Below, one piece after another: positions 1-7,625 of a DNA stretch of 64,000 nt (its first letter is position 1; each line of letters opens with the position of its first letter). The position numbers and the translations under genes are program-made. The DNA is from Marinobacterium alkalitolerans (lineage in GTDB: Bacteria > Pseudomonadota > Gammaproteobacteria > Pseudomonadales > Balneatricaceae), in NCBI RefSeq assembly GCF_017776525.1, contig NZ_JACVEW010000007.1:1-64000 (forward strand). The letters run 5' to 3'. Under the pieces are notes generated by a model. The model was not told the DNA's origin and searched no databases. It worked only from the letters and a program-made list of their open reading frames with translations.

Positions 1-72
1 GAGCGTACAGCGCATTATGCGAACACTTCAGGTGAGCTTGTTCGAACGCATGCCCCTTTGGGCTCTGCTTAA
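1..72 (+). CDS. C-terminal end of an unidentified gene (partial)
   Basis: Frame 1 is open from the first base to a TAA at 70-72 and gives 23 residues ending HAPLGSA. A strong hairpin terminator follows 24 bp later on the same strand, so this is plausibly the tail of a gene that starts outside the window. The stretch is too short to identify, and chance openness cannot be excluded. Confidence 0.3.
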   Translation, partial: ERTAHYANTSGELVRTHAPLGSA

Positions 73-95
73 TCCTCCTCCACTAAAGCCACAAA

Positions 96-126
96 AAAGG
101 GACCCTCAAATGAGGATCCCTTTATG
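96..126 (+). terminator. hairpin terminator
   Basis: Arms 96-107 and 112-123 pair over 11 of 12 positions around an AAAT loop, with an A-run 5' and a T-run 3'. The symmetry could terminate transcription in either direction. It separates the gene tail at the left edge from the sensor-kinase-like gene. Confidence 0.75.
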
Positions 127-223
127 ATCGAAAACTATGGGACAGCAGTGGCCTGCGGGCGCTTTTTTGTTGCCCTGGTTGCATAAGCGTCGCCAGACCC
201 GCGCCCTGACGCCTATCTTTCGT

Positions 224-229
224 TATAAT
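224..229 (+). promoter_or_regulatory. possible -10 box
   Basis: An exact TATAAT lies 45 bp upstream of the ATG at 274. No good -35 hexamer is found at 16-18 bp spacing, so any sigma-70 promoter here would need help from an activator. Weak support. Confidence 0.3.
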
Positions 230-273
230 CCGCTGAGAACAGGTTTCATTTACGGGATAACGGATCTCTATTC

Positions 274-1704
274 ATGATAATGCGCTTTCTTTTGCCAACC
301 GCGCTGCTGCTGCTTTCACCGCTGACTCAGGCAAGCCTGCTGGCCCCCTTTCGTAACGAAGACGGCAGCACCCGCTGGCAATATGTCGCCAACTTCTCCA
401 GTGGCGTGCTGATTATTCTGCTGACCATCGTCGTCATCACCCTGTTTATCACCTGGCGCCGTGCACGCCGGTATAACATCGAACTGGAAGAGATCCGTGG
501 CCATCTGGAGGAGCGGGTACAGGACCGCACCGCCAAGCTGGAACAGGAAGTCTCCGAACACGTTATTACCACCCAACGGCTGCAGGCGTCAGAAGCCTAC
601 ATCCGCAACATTCTGAGCTCCATGCCGCTGGTACTGGTGGGGCTGGACGCGGACGGCACCATCACCCAGTGGAATCGCCGTGCCGAAGAGCGCTCGGGCA
701 TTGCGGCCGATGAGGCCATCGGCCAGAATCTCTGGTCGATCTATCCGGATATTACGGTCACCCCCAAGCATATCGAGCAGTCGCTGGAGCGAAATGAATC
801 GCTGACGCTCAGGTACAGCCAGCCCGGCAGCTACCACATGGACATCACCGTGTATCCGCTCGAGCATACGCAAACACCCGGCGTGGTGATTCTTGTAGAC
901 GATGTCACGCGCCAGGTGATCGCGGAAAACATGCTGATCCACCATGACAAGCTGTCATCCATGGGTGAACTGGCCACCGCCATGGCGAACGATATCAACC
1001 CGCCGCTGCAGGCGATTCTGTTTGACCTGCGCAACTTCCAGAGCCTGCTGGAGTCGGGCCGATTGCAGGAAGGACAGAACGGCCAGCAGGCCGAAGTGGA
1101 GCGCGTGCAGCAGTTGTTGGAAAACGCATCCGAAAACGGCCGTCAGGTAGAATCCGTCATCCGCAACCTGCTGGAGTTCGCGCGGGGTCGCAGCAGCAAG
1201 GCCCATGACGCCAATGTGGTCGATATTCTTGAGCACTCTGTCGAGCAGGCCAGCGACGCGCTGTCTCTGCCCAACGCACAGCCGTTTCGCAATATGCAGA
1301 TTGAGCGGCATTATGAAGACAGCCTGCCCATGGCACCCTGCTATATCACCGAGCTGCAGCAGGTATTCCTGAGCCTGTTCCGCCATACCTATCAGGCTCT
1401 GGTCGACAAGGCCAGGCGCAGCGATGCCGACTTCACGCCGACCATCAAGCTGTTCGTATCCGAGTGCTATGACGCGCTCTCCATTCGCATTCAGCACAAT
1501 GGCACCGGCCTGACCAGCGAAGAACAGATGTATCTGTTTGAGCCCTACCTGCACAAGGGCAACGAAGCCAAGGCCGCCGAAGATGCGGACAAGCGACTCT
1601 CCTTCCCCTATTTCGTGATTACCGAGCAGCACAAGGGACATATGGCCGTGACCTCTGACCCGGAGATCGGTACAACCTTCCACATTCAGCTGGAGCTGCA
1701 CTGA
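274..1704 (+). CDS. PAS sensor kinase-like protein with degenerate kinase core
   Basis: 476 aa. An N-terminal hydrophobic segment (1-22, possible signal) and a membrane helix (about 44-60) are followed by a coiled coil (68-105), a PAS domain (about 106-215) and regions aligning with the HisKA and HATPase domains. The H-box region, which reads AHEINNPL in active kinases, is AND-INPPL here, so the phospho-acceptor His is Asn239. The N-box (LSLFRHTYQA, about 366-375) lacks its asparagines. The G1 box DNGxG is HNGTG (408-412), and no clear G2 loop is visible. These losses argue against histidine autophosphorylation. The frame is intact and 476 aa long, so a retained sensory or scaffold pseudokinase is more likely than a decaying gene. 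No response regulator is adjacent. Confidence 0.8.
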   Translation: MIMRFLLPTALLLLSPLTQASLLAPFRNEDGSTRWQYVANFSSGVLIILLTIVVITLFITWRRARRYNIELEEIRGHLEERVQDRTAKLEQEVSEHVITTQRLQASEAYIRNILSSMPLVLVGLDADGTITQWNRRAEERSGIAADEAIGQNLWSIYPDITVTPKHIEQSLERNESLTLRYSQPGSYHMDITVYPLEHTQTPGVVILVDDVTRQVIAENMLIHHDKLSSMGELATAMANDINPPLQAILFDLRNFQSLLESGRLQEGQNGQQAEVERVQQLLENASENGRQVESVIRNLLEFARGRSSKAHDANVVDILEHSVEQASDALSLPNAQPFRNMQIERHYEDSLPMAPCYITELQQVFLSLFRHTYQALVDKARRSDADFTPTIKLFVSECYDALSIRIQHNGTGLTSEEQMYLFEPYLHKGNEAKAAEDADKRLSFPYFVITEQHKGHMAVTSDPEIGTTFHIQLELH

Positions 1705-1711
1705 AACGACG

Positions 1712-1732
1712 GTGGCGCCACAAGGGCGCCAC
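1712..1732. terminator. GC-rich hairpin between convergent genes
   Basis: A perfect 8-bp stem, GTGGCGCC (1712-1719) with GGCGCCAC (1725-1732), has a 5-nt loop. It lies between the convergent kinase-like gene and ridA-type gene. There is no T-run on either side, so it is only a weak intrinsic terminator. Confidence 0.45.
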
Positions 1733-1769
1733 TAGGGGAACAACTCATTTTACACTTGAGCCTGTCAGC

Positions 1770-2150
1770 TCAGTCTGAGGGCACTGCTGCGTAGGCAACG
1801 ATTTCGCACAGCATCTCCTCTCGCGCCAAACCGGCCACGACCATGGCCGCCCGGTTCGGGTAGGGCGCTTCAAAGTACTCAGCATAAACCTGATTGAACA
1901 CGGGAAGCTGAGCTCGATCGGTAACGTAGATTAGCACCTGTGTGACATGCGCCATCGTCAGCCCTGCCGCTTCGATGGTGTGCTTGAAATTCTCCATGGT
2001 TTGACGCGCCTGGGCTTCTATACCACCCGGGACGACCTGCCCCTGATCATCAATTGGAATCTGTGCGGTGGACAGCATGCCATTGGCAATCACGGCCCAT
2101 TCCAGCGGTGCCTTGGAGGCAAAAAGATCAGTTTTAACAGCTGTTTTCAT
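1770..2150 (-). CDS. RidA family reactive-enamine deaminase
   Basis: 126 aa, a normal RidA/YjgF length. RidA proteins are small trimeric cytosolic enzymes that hydrolyse 2-aminoacrylate and related enamine or imine intermediates. The conserved Arg (Arg100 in PNRAAM) and the Glu near the C-terminus (Glu116 in CEIVAY) are present, as in active members. The start at 2150 is chosen because GAGAGG lies 3 nt upstream on the minus strand and the protein then begins at the usual place; an upstream in-frame extension has no ribosome site. It is the last gene of the aldehyde dehydrogenase/dipeptidase/BCCT operon. Its presence suggests that the pathway produces an unstable imine or enamine, but this is inference. 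Confidence 0.85.
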   Translation of the reverse strand: MKTAVKTDLFASKAPLEWAVIANGMLSTAQIPIDDQGQVVPGGIEAQARQTMENFKHTIEAAGLTMAHVTQVLIYVTDRAQLPVFNQVYAEYFEAPYPNRAAMVVAGLAREEMLCEIVAYAAVPSD

Positions 2151-2221
2151 AACCCTCTCAACAGTTGGATAGATATCGAGGGAAGAGGCCGGGCGGCATC
2201 CCGCACCGCCCGGCATCACAA

Positions 2222-3784
2222 TCAGAGCCCCTGCTCTTTCGCCATCTGACGTGCGATGCGGGGTGCGACCCACAGCGATGGCAGCAGGACCAGCGATACG
2301 GGTACGGCTGTCACTACGATGAATGACTGCAGGGCCGAGATCCCCCCTGAACCGATGGAGATCAGCAGGGCAGCCATTACCCCCATCATCACGCCCCAGA
2401 AGATGCGCACGCTGGTTTGCGGGTGGTCGGTTCCGGTCATGACCATAGAAACCGCATAGGTCATGGAGTCACCGGTCGTGGCGACAAAGATCGTGGTCAA
2501 AATCAGGAAGAGTACCGAGATCAGGAAGCCGGCGGGCAACTGTTCGGTAATAGCCATCAGCGCTGCCGGCAGGTTGAAGCCGGTGAAGGGCTCGGAAATC
2601 ACACCCGGGTTGTTGAGCTCGAATGAAAGCCCGGCACCACCCACAATGGTGAACCAGAAGCAGGTGATCACCGGCGCGACCACAGAGATCAGCAGCACCA
2701 TTTCACGAATGGTACGACCACGTGAAATACGCGCCACAAACATCGCCATCAGCGGCCCATAACCCAGGAACCAGCCCCAGAAAAAGACGGTCCACCAGTC
2801 CAGCCAGCCGGTATCGGCCCGGAAGGTTGCCATCGGAATGAACTGATCCAGATAAATGCCAAAGGAGTGCAGGTAACCATCAACGATGAAGCCGGTGGGC
2901 CCCATCAGCAGGATGAACAGCATCAGCCCCACGGCCAGGATCACATTGGCACGGCTGAGAATCTGAATGCCCCGGTTCACACCACTCACCGCCGAAAGCG
3001 TATACAGGCCGATCAGACCCACGAGAATGAACACCTGCGTGCCATAGGTATTGGGAATGCCAAACAGTTTTTCCAGTCCAAAGCTGACCTGCAGCCCCAG
3101 AAAGCCGATCGGTCCCACCGTCCCTGCCACTACCGCCAGTACGCAGCAGGAATCAACAACGGCACCCAGCGGGCCTTTCATGACACGCTCCCCAAGCACC
3201 GGATACAGCAGCGTTCTTGGCTTCAGGGGCAGACCTTTTTCGTAGTGCAGGTACATGAAGATGATACCGGTCAGGCTGCCCAGAATCGCCCAGGCCAGGA
3301 ACCCCCAGTGCATGAAGCTCTGTGCCAGCGCATTGTAGGCCGCCTGAAGCGTCCCGGTTTCACCACCGAACAGAGGCGGAGGCGAGGTAAAGTGGGCCAT
3401 CGGCTCGGCCGCCGCCCAGAAAACACCGCCCCCCGCCAGCAGCGTACACATGATGATGGAGATCCACTGGAACGTGGTGATATCGGGGGTATCCGTCCCG
3501 CCCATCACGACGTTGCCGGTTCGGCTCAGGCTCAACACCAGGCCGATCAAAAAGGTGAGCAGGAGCAATACCTGCCAATAGGCACCAAACACTTTGGTCG
3601 ACGCGGCAAACGCCGTATTGACCCAGTTCGACACCAGGTCGATATCGTAGAGTGCAAATGCAGCAAACAGGACCAGAATCCCGCCGCTAATCAGGAAAAC
3701 GGGGAGATCCACACCTGACAGCCATGACTTTTTGGGCATATCAAGCTCCTGACTGCTGGCTGCAGCCTGAGTAGTTGTATTCAT
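2222..3784 (-). CDS. BCCT family betaine/carnitine/choline transporter
   Basis: 520 aa with about 12 membrane helices. BCCT carriers take up quaternary ammonium compounds (betaine, choline, carnitine, related betaines), usually with Na+ or H+. The family hallmark around TM8 and the following loop is recognisable (WGWFLGYGPLMAMF then ARISRGRTIRE), although the usual WWxxWAPF form is altered, so this is a divergent subgroup. The ATG at 3784 has AGGAGA 5 nt upstream. No long cytoplasmic tail is present, so osmosensing of the BetP type is unlikely and a catabolic uptake role fits better. A close paralogue lies at 12824-14398. The gene follows the M19 dipeptidase gene in the same operon. Confidence 0.9.
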   Translation of the reverse strand: MNTTTQAAASSQELDMPKKSWLSGVDLPVFLISGGILVLFAAFALYDIDLVSNWVNTAFAASTKVFGAYWQVLLLLTFLIGLVLSLSRTGNVVMGGTDTPDITTFQWISIIMCTLLAGGGVFWAAAEPMAHFTSPPPLFGGETGTLQAAYNALAQSFMHWGFLAWAILGSLTGIIFMYLHYEKGLPLKPRTLLYPVLGERVMKGPLGAVVDSCCVLAVVAGTVGPIGFLGLQVSFGLEKLFGIPNTYGTQVFILVGLIGLYTLSAVSGVNRGIQILSRANVILAVGLMLFILLMGPTGFIVDGYLHSFGIYLDQFIPMATFRADTGWLDWWTVFFWGWFLGYGPLMAMFVARISRGRTIREMVLLISVVAPVITCFWFTIVGGAGLSFELNNPGVISEPFTGFNLPAALMAITEQLPAGFLISVLFLILTTIFVATTGDSMTYAVSMVMTGTDHPQTSVRIFWGVMMGVMAALLISIGSGGISALQSFIVVTAVPVSLVLLPSLWVAPRIARQMAKEQGL

Positions 3785-3886
3785 CTTAGTCTCCTGGCGA
3801 GCTTTTATATTTATGGTTCGGAGAGTCGGTGGGGGCATATGCCCCGGCCTCCACAGCCGGGACACTTGGATCAGAGGCAGTACTCG

Positions 3887-4885
3887 TCACTGAGGACGAA
3901 GCGCGTCCTCAAGGAAATTAAGCCAGTTGAGGCCCATGATGCGTGCCACATCCTCGTCACTGAACCCGCGCGCCTGCAGGCCGGCGGTCAGATTGGGGAA
4001 GTCGCGGCTGTCACGGAACCAGGACAGTGGGCGCGGCCAGTCCGCATTGGACTTGGAGCCTTCGCCGTAATCCATCTCTTTCGACCAGCGGCCATTGCGC
4101 ATCCACTCCAGCACCGACAGCGGCTGCTCCTGACACAGGTCGGTGCCAATACCGATGTGCTCGATACCCATCAGATCGGCGGTGCTGGCGACCATGTCGC
4201 AAAACTCTTCCAGCGTGCAGTCAGACCCGTTTTTCAAATGGAACGGATAGAGGCTGAACCCCAGCAGGCCACCGGACTCACCCAGTGCCTTGAGCACGGT
4301 ATCCGACTTGTTGCGCTTGGCCGCATGGAAGCTGGTCGGGTTGGCATGCGAGATCACAATGGGCCGTTCGGACAGCTCAATGGCATCCAGCGTGCTGCGC
4401 TCACCACTGTGGCTCATGTCCACCACCATCCCGACACGGTTCATCTCGCGAATCACCTGTTTGCCGAATCGGGTCACGCCACTGTCTTCCGCCTCATAAC
4501 AGCCGCAGGCCAGCAGGCTCTGGTTGTTATAGGTCAGCTGCATGATCATCAGGTTAAGCTCACGCATCACCTCGACCATGCCGATATCATCCTCGATGGG
4601 CGAACAGTTCTGCGCCCCGAACATGATGCCCACCTTGCCCAGCGCCTTGGCGCGACGGATATCCTCGGCGGACTTCACCGGCATGATCAGGTCGCGGTTG
4701 TGCTCAAAGTGGCGATTCCACTCGGCGATACGCAACAGGGTTTCGCGGATCTGCTCGTGGTAGACGATGGTGACATGCACCATGGTCACGCCCCCCTCGC
4801 GCAACTGTTCAAAGATCTGTCGGTTCCAGTTGGAGTACTGGAGCCCATCCACCACGATCAGGTCTTTGTGCAGGTTCTGGTTCAT
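3887..4885 (-). CDS. M19 (renal-type) dipeptidase family protein, divergent
   Basis: 332 aa. TIM-barrel M19 family: visible motifs include DMSHSG and SHANP (metal and active-site strands) and GIGTD near the C-terminus. The N-terminal HxD metal ligand pair of classical dipeptidases (DGHND) is missing; the region reads VDGLQYSNW. From memory, M19 proteins of betaine catabolism operons in pseudomonads (near dgcAB) share this feature, so the true substrate may be a small N-methylated or cyclic amine rather than a dipeptide. The start at 4885 follows a GGGAGC ribosome site and lies 13 bp after the aldehyde dehydrogenase stop. Function beyond the family is not known. Confidence 0.8.
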   Translation of the reverse strand: MNQNLHKDLIVVDGLQYSNWNRQIFEQLREGGVTMVHVTIVYHEQIRETLLRIAEWNRHFEHNRDLIMPVKSAEDIRRAKALGKVGIMFGAQNCSPIEDDIGMVEVMRELNLMIMQLTYNNQSLLACGCYEAEDSGVTRFGKQVIREMNRVGMVVDMSHSGERSTLDAIELSERPIVISHANPTSFHAAKRNKSDTVLKALGESGGLLGFSLYPFHLKNGSDCTLEEFCDMVASTADLMGIEHIGIGTDLCQEQPLSVLEWMRNGRWSKEMDYGEGSKSNADWPRPLSWFRDSRDFPNLTAGLQARGFSDEDVARIMGLNWLNFLEDALRPQ

Positions 4886-4898
4886 GGCCCGGCTCCCG

Positions 4899-6341
4899 TT
4901 ACGCACGCATGTAGGTGGTTTTGACGACGGTGTAGAACTCTTTTGCATAGGCGCCCTGCTCGCGCGGACCGAAACTGGAATCCTTGCGACCACCGAAGGG
5001 CACGTGATAATCGGTGCCGGCAGTTGGCAGATTGATCATCACACAGCCGGTTTTGGCGCGGCGTTTGAACTCGGTGGCATATTTCAGCGACTGGGTGCAG
5101 ATGCCGCCTGTCAGGCCAAAGTTGGTGTCATTCAGGGTTGACAGCGCTTCTTCAAAATCCTTCACCTTGATCACACAGGCGATGGGCGCAAAGGCTTCTT
5201 CACGGTTGATGCGCATATCATTGGTGGTACCGGTAAACAGCGCCGGCTGCATGTAGTAGCCTTCTGTGTCTTCCTGCAGGACCTCGCCACCGTATACCAG
5301 CTCACCGCCTTCACGCTTGGCCAGCTCCAGGTATTCCAGGTTCTGCTCCATCTGGCGGGCATCCGCCACGGCACCGATGTGCACGCCCGCTTTCAGAGGA
5401 TGCCCCACCACCAGCTTCTGCATGCGGGCTTTAACCGCCTCTACAAAGCGATCATGAATACCTTCGGTGACGATCAGGCGGGAAGAGGCAGTACATTTCT
5501 GGCCGGTGCCGCCGAATGCACCGTTGACGGCACACTCAACCGCGTTGTCCAGATCAGCATCGTCCAGTACCACCAAGGCGTTCTTGCTGCCCATCTCCAG
5601 CTGGCACTTGACCAGATTCACCGCTGTAGCCGCCGCCACCTTGCGACCGGTTTCCAGCGAGCCAGTGAAGGTCAGCGCATTGATGTCACGCGAGTTGATC
5701 AGTACATCACCCACCTGGGATCCCGGCCCCATCACCAGATTGAAGGTGCCAGCGGGCAGGCACTGACGGGAAATGATTTCGGTCAGCGCCCAGGCGGATG
5801 CGGGTACCTGGTTGGCCGGCTTCCAGACCACGGCGTTACCAAAAGCCAGTGCCGGTGCGATTTTCCACGCCCCGGTTGCCGTCGGGAAATTCCAGGGCGT
5901 GATAATGCCCACGACACCGACCGGTTCACGGCGAGTTTCGATCTCAACGCCCGGGCGCACGGAATCGGTTGATTCCCCCATCTGGCGCAGTACTTCAGCC
6001 GCGTAGTAGTGGAAAAACTGACCTGAACGGTAGATTTCGCCGGCGCCTTCAGCCAGCGTCTTGCCCTCTTCACGGGCCAGCAACTCACCTAGCTCATCCT
6101 TGCGAGCGATCAACTCGTCACCGATCGCCATCAGCACCGAATAGCGCTGTTCCAGACCGCTTTTTTGCCAGGCTTCCTGCCCCTGAATGGCAGCAGCGAT
6201 GGCCGCTTCTGTCTGGGCCTTGTCTGCCTGAGCGTAATGGCCAATCACATCATTGATGTCGGCCGGGCTGATATTGGCGACCGTTGCGGTACCCTCTACC
6301 CACTCACCAGCGATATAGTTGCGAAAGATTGATTCAGACAT
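4899..6341 (-). CDS. aldehyde dehydrogenase, alpha-ketoglutarate-semialdehyde type
   Basis: 480 aa NAD(P)-dependent aldehyde dehydrogenase, complete. The catalytic Cys283 lies in TGQKCTASS, the general base Glu249 in LEMGSKN, and the cofactor region WNFP is near 150. The GQKCTASSR and GSKNALVVLDDAD signatures resemble 2,5-dioxopentanoate (alpha-ketoglutarate semialdehyde) dehydrogenases (YcbD type) rather than betaine-aldehyde or succinic-semialdehyde enzymes. That substrate would suit hydroxyproline-like or hydroxyproline-betaine breakdown, which is inference. GGAGGT lies 4 nt before the ATG at 6341. It is the first gene of the operon, with the LysR gene divergent across a palindromic operator. 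Confidence 0.85.
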   Translation of the reverse strand: MSESIFRNYIAGEWVEGTATVANISPADINDVIGHYAQADKAQTEAAIAAAIQGQEAWQKSGLEQRYSVLMAIGDELIARKDELGELLAREEGKTLAEGAGEIYRSGQFFHYYAAEVLRQMGESTDSVRPGVEIETRREPVGVVGIITPWNFPTATGAWKIAPALAFGNAVVWKPANQVPASAWALTEIISRQCLPAGTFNLVMGPGSQVGDVLINSRDINALTFTGSLETGRKVAAATAVNLVKCQLEMGSKNALVVLDDADLDNAVECAVNGAFGGTGQKCTASSRLIVTEGIHDRFVEAVKARMQKLVVGHPLKAGVHIGAVADARQMEQNLEYLELAKREGGELVYGGEVLQEDTEGYYMQPALFTGTTNDMRINREEAFAPIACVIKVKDFEEALSTLNDTNFGLTGGICTQSLKYATEFKRRAKTGCVMINLPTAGTDYHVPFGGRKDSSFGPREQGAYAKEFYTVVKTTYMRA

Positions 6342-6423
6342 GATGACCTCCAGCAAAATTGTTGGACTCATCATAGGCAGGGTGATGTAATAATAAAAAT
6401 TAATAAATAAAATTTCAGGATAA

Positions 6424-6445
6424 GGTTTACTTATCAAAGTAAACC
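6424..6445. promoter_or_regulatory. palindromic operator in the divergent ALDH/LysR promoter region
   Basis: Perfect 9-bp arms, GGTTTACTT (6424-6432) and AAGTAAACC (6437-6445), flank ATCA. It sits in the 126-bp gap between the divergent operon and the LysR gene, 22 bp before the regulator start and about 80 bp from the operon start. That is the classic place for a LysR recognition site. The surrounding DNA (6380-6420) is very AT-rich and probably holds the promoters. Confidence 0.7.
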
Positions 6446-6467
6446 ACTGTCGATAGAGGTCATGCCG

Positions 6468-7373
6468 ATGCTGCCGGAACTCAAAATTGCCCAGCTCAGG
6501 CACTTTGTCTGGGTCGCCGAACTCAAGGGGTTTCATGCCGCAGCCGAGCGCGCCCACCGCACTCAACCTGCCATCTCCCTGTCCATCAAGGATCTTGAAA
6601 ACAAGCTGGGCGAAGCCCTGTTTGAAAAGCGCAATGCCAAATCCAGCAATGCAGAACTGACGCCCTTTGGACGCCACTTCTTGCCACAGGCCAAAGAGCT
6701 GATCGCCCATCATGACCGTGTCGCTCAGGATATGACCCTGATGGCCGAGCATAAAACCGGCCACCTGAGGCTGGCATCAGTTCCCTCTGTCGCCAGCCGA
6801 ATGCTGCCTGACATTCTGTCCCGCTTCATTGCCGACGCACCTGATCTGCATATCAGCTTTTTCGACGACAATGCCGCTGCCGTTCTCAATATGGTGGAGC
6901 AGCAGCAGGTGGATTTTGGCATCGCCAGCGCCTGGCGGTCCGATGAACACAGCGACAAGACGTTCATTCCCATCTGGCAGGACCATGTCGGCGTTGTCTG
7001 CCGCCATGACCATCCTCTGGCAGAGCAGGCAGAGGTGCATTGGCAAAGCCTCAACAAGCACCGCCTGATCAGCAACGGTACCTCACGCCTGCTGGAAGGC
7101 ACTGACGCCGAAGCCTTGCTGGGAAGCAGCCAGTTTTATGTCTCCAACATGATTTCACTGATCGCGATGCTGGAAGCGGGACTGGGCATTACCACCCTGC
7201 CCCGGTTTGCGTTTCCGCGCGACAACCCGCTGCTCACATTCATCCCGTTGACCACACCGGAAGTCGTCAGGCATCTGGGAGTGGTCAAGCTGATCAACAA
7301 ATCACTTTCGCCTGCGGCCGAGGCCCTGGTGGCATTTATTTTGAAGAACAGCTCGATCCCGGACACCACCTGA
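6468..7373 (+). CDS. LysR family transcriptional regulator
   Basis: 301 aa from the chosen start. An N-terminal winged helix-turn-helix (about 4-62, with HRTQPAISLSIKDLE as recognition helix) is followed by the two-lobed effector-binding domain. Two in-frame ATGs exist, at 6462 and 6468. The AGAGGT ribosome site at 6455-6460 is only 1 nt from the first but 7 nt from the second, so 6468 is preferred. The gene is divergent from the ALDH-dipeptidase-BCCT-RidA operon and probably controls it through the palindrome at 6424-6445. It may also influence the downstream 569-aa gene, which lies on the same strand. Confidence 0.85.
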   Translation: MLPELKIAQLRHFVWVAELKGFHAAAERAHRTQPAISLSIKDLENKLGEALFEKRNAKSSNAELTPFGRHFLPQAKELIAHHDRVAQDMTLMAEHKTGHLRLASVPSVASRMLPDILSRFIADAPDLHISFFDDNAAAVLNMVEQQQVDFGIASAWRSDEHSDKTFIPIWQDHVGVVCRHDHPLAEQAEVHWQSLNKHRLISNGTSRLLEGTDAEALLGSSQFYVSNMISLIAMLEAGLGITTLPRFAFPRDNPLLTFIPLTTPEVVRHLGVVKLINKSLSPAAEALVAFILKNSSIPDTT

Positions 7374-7404
7374 TAACAGAAAAAATAATGTCTTAGCCTC
7401 ATTC

Positions 7405-7421
7405 GATAAGCCCCGCTTATC
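7405..7421. promoter_or_regulatory. short palindrome after the LysR gene
   Basis: GATAAGC (7405-7411) and GCTTATC (7415-7421) pair around CCC. No T-run follows, so it is a poor intrinsic terminator. Its right side contains CTTATCAAA, which is also found in the operator at 6424-6445. It may therefore be a second regulator site for the gene starting at 7626. Confidence 0.35.
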
Positions 7422-7625
7422 AAATGATAGATCCTTTTCATTTGTCTGGCTGCCTTGCATTCACGAAGATAATGCCGTCACCCACAGGGTGCACCTCTCC
7501 TCTGCCGACTATAACTAAACAGGAAGCGAGCAGAGTCTGTAAGAGCAAGGCTTCCAACACATCCAAGTGTCCCAACACCTTTCAGGCCAATACACGAGAT
7601 GTGGAGCAAATAGAGGATCATAATA

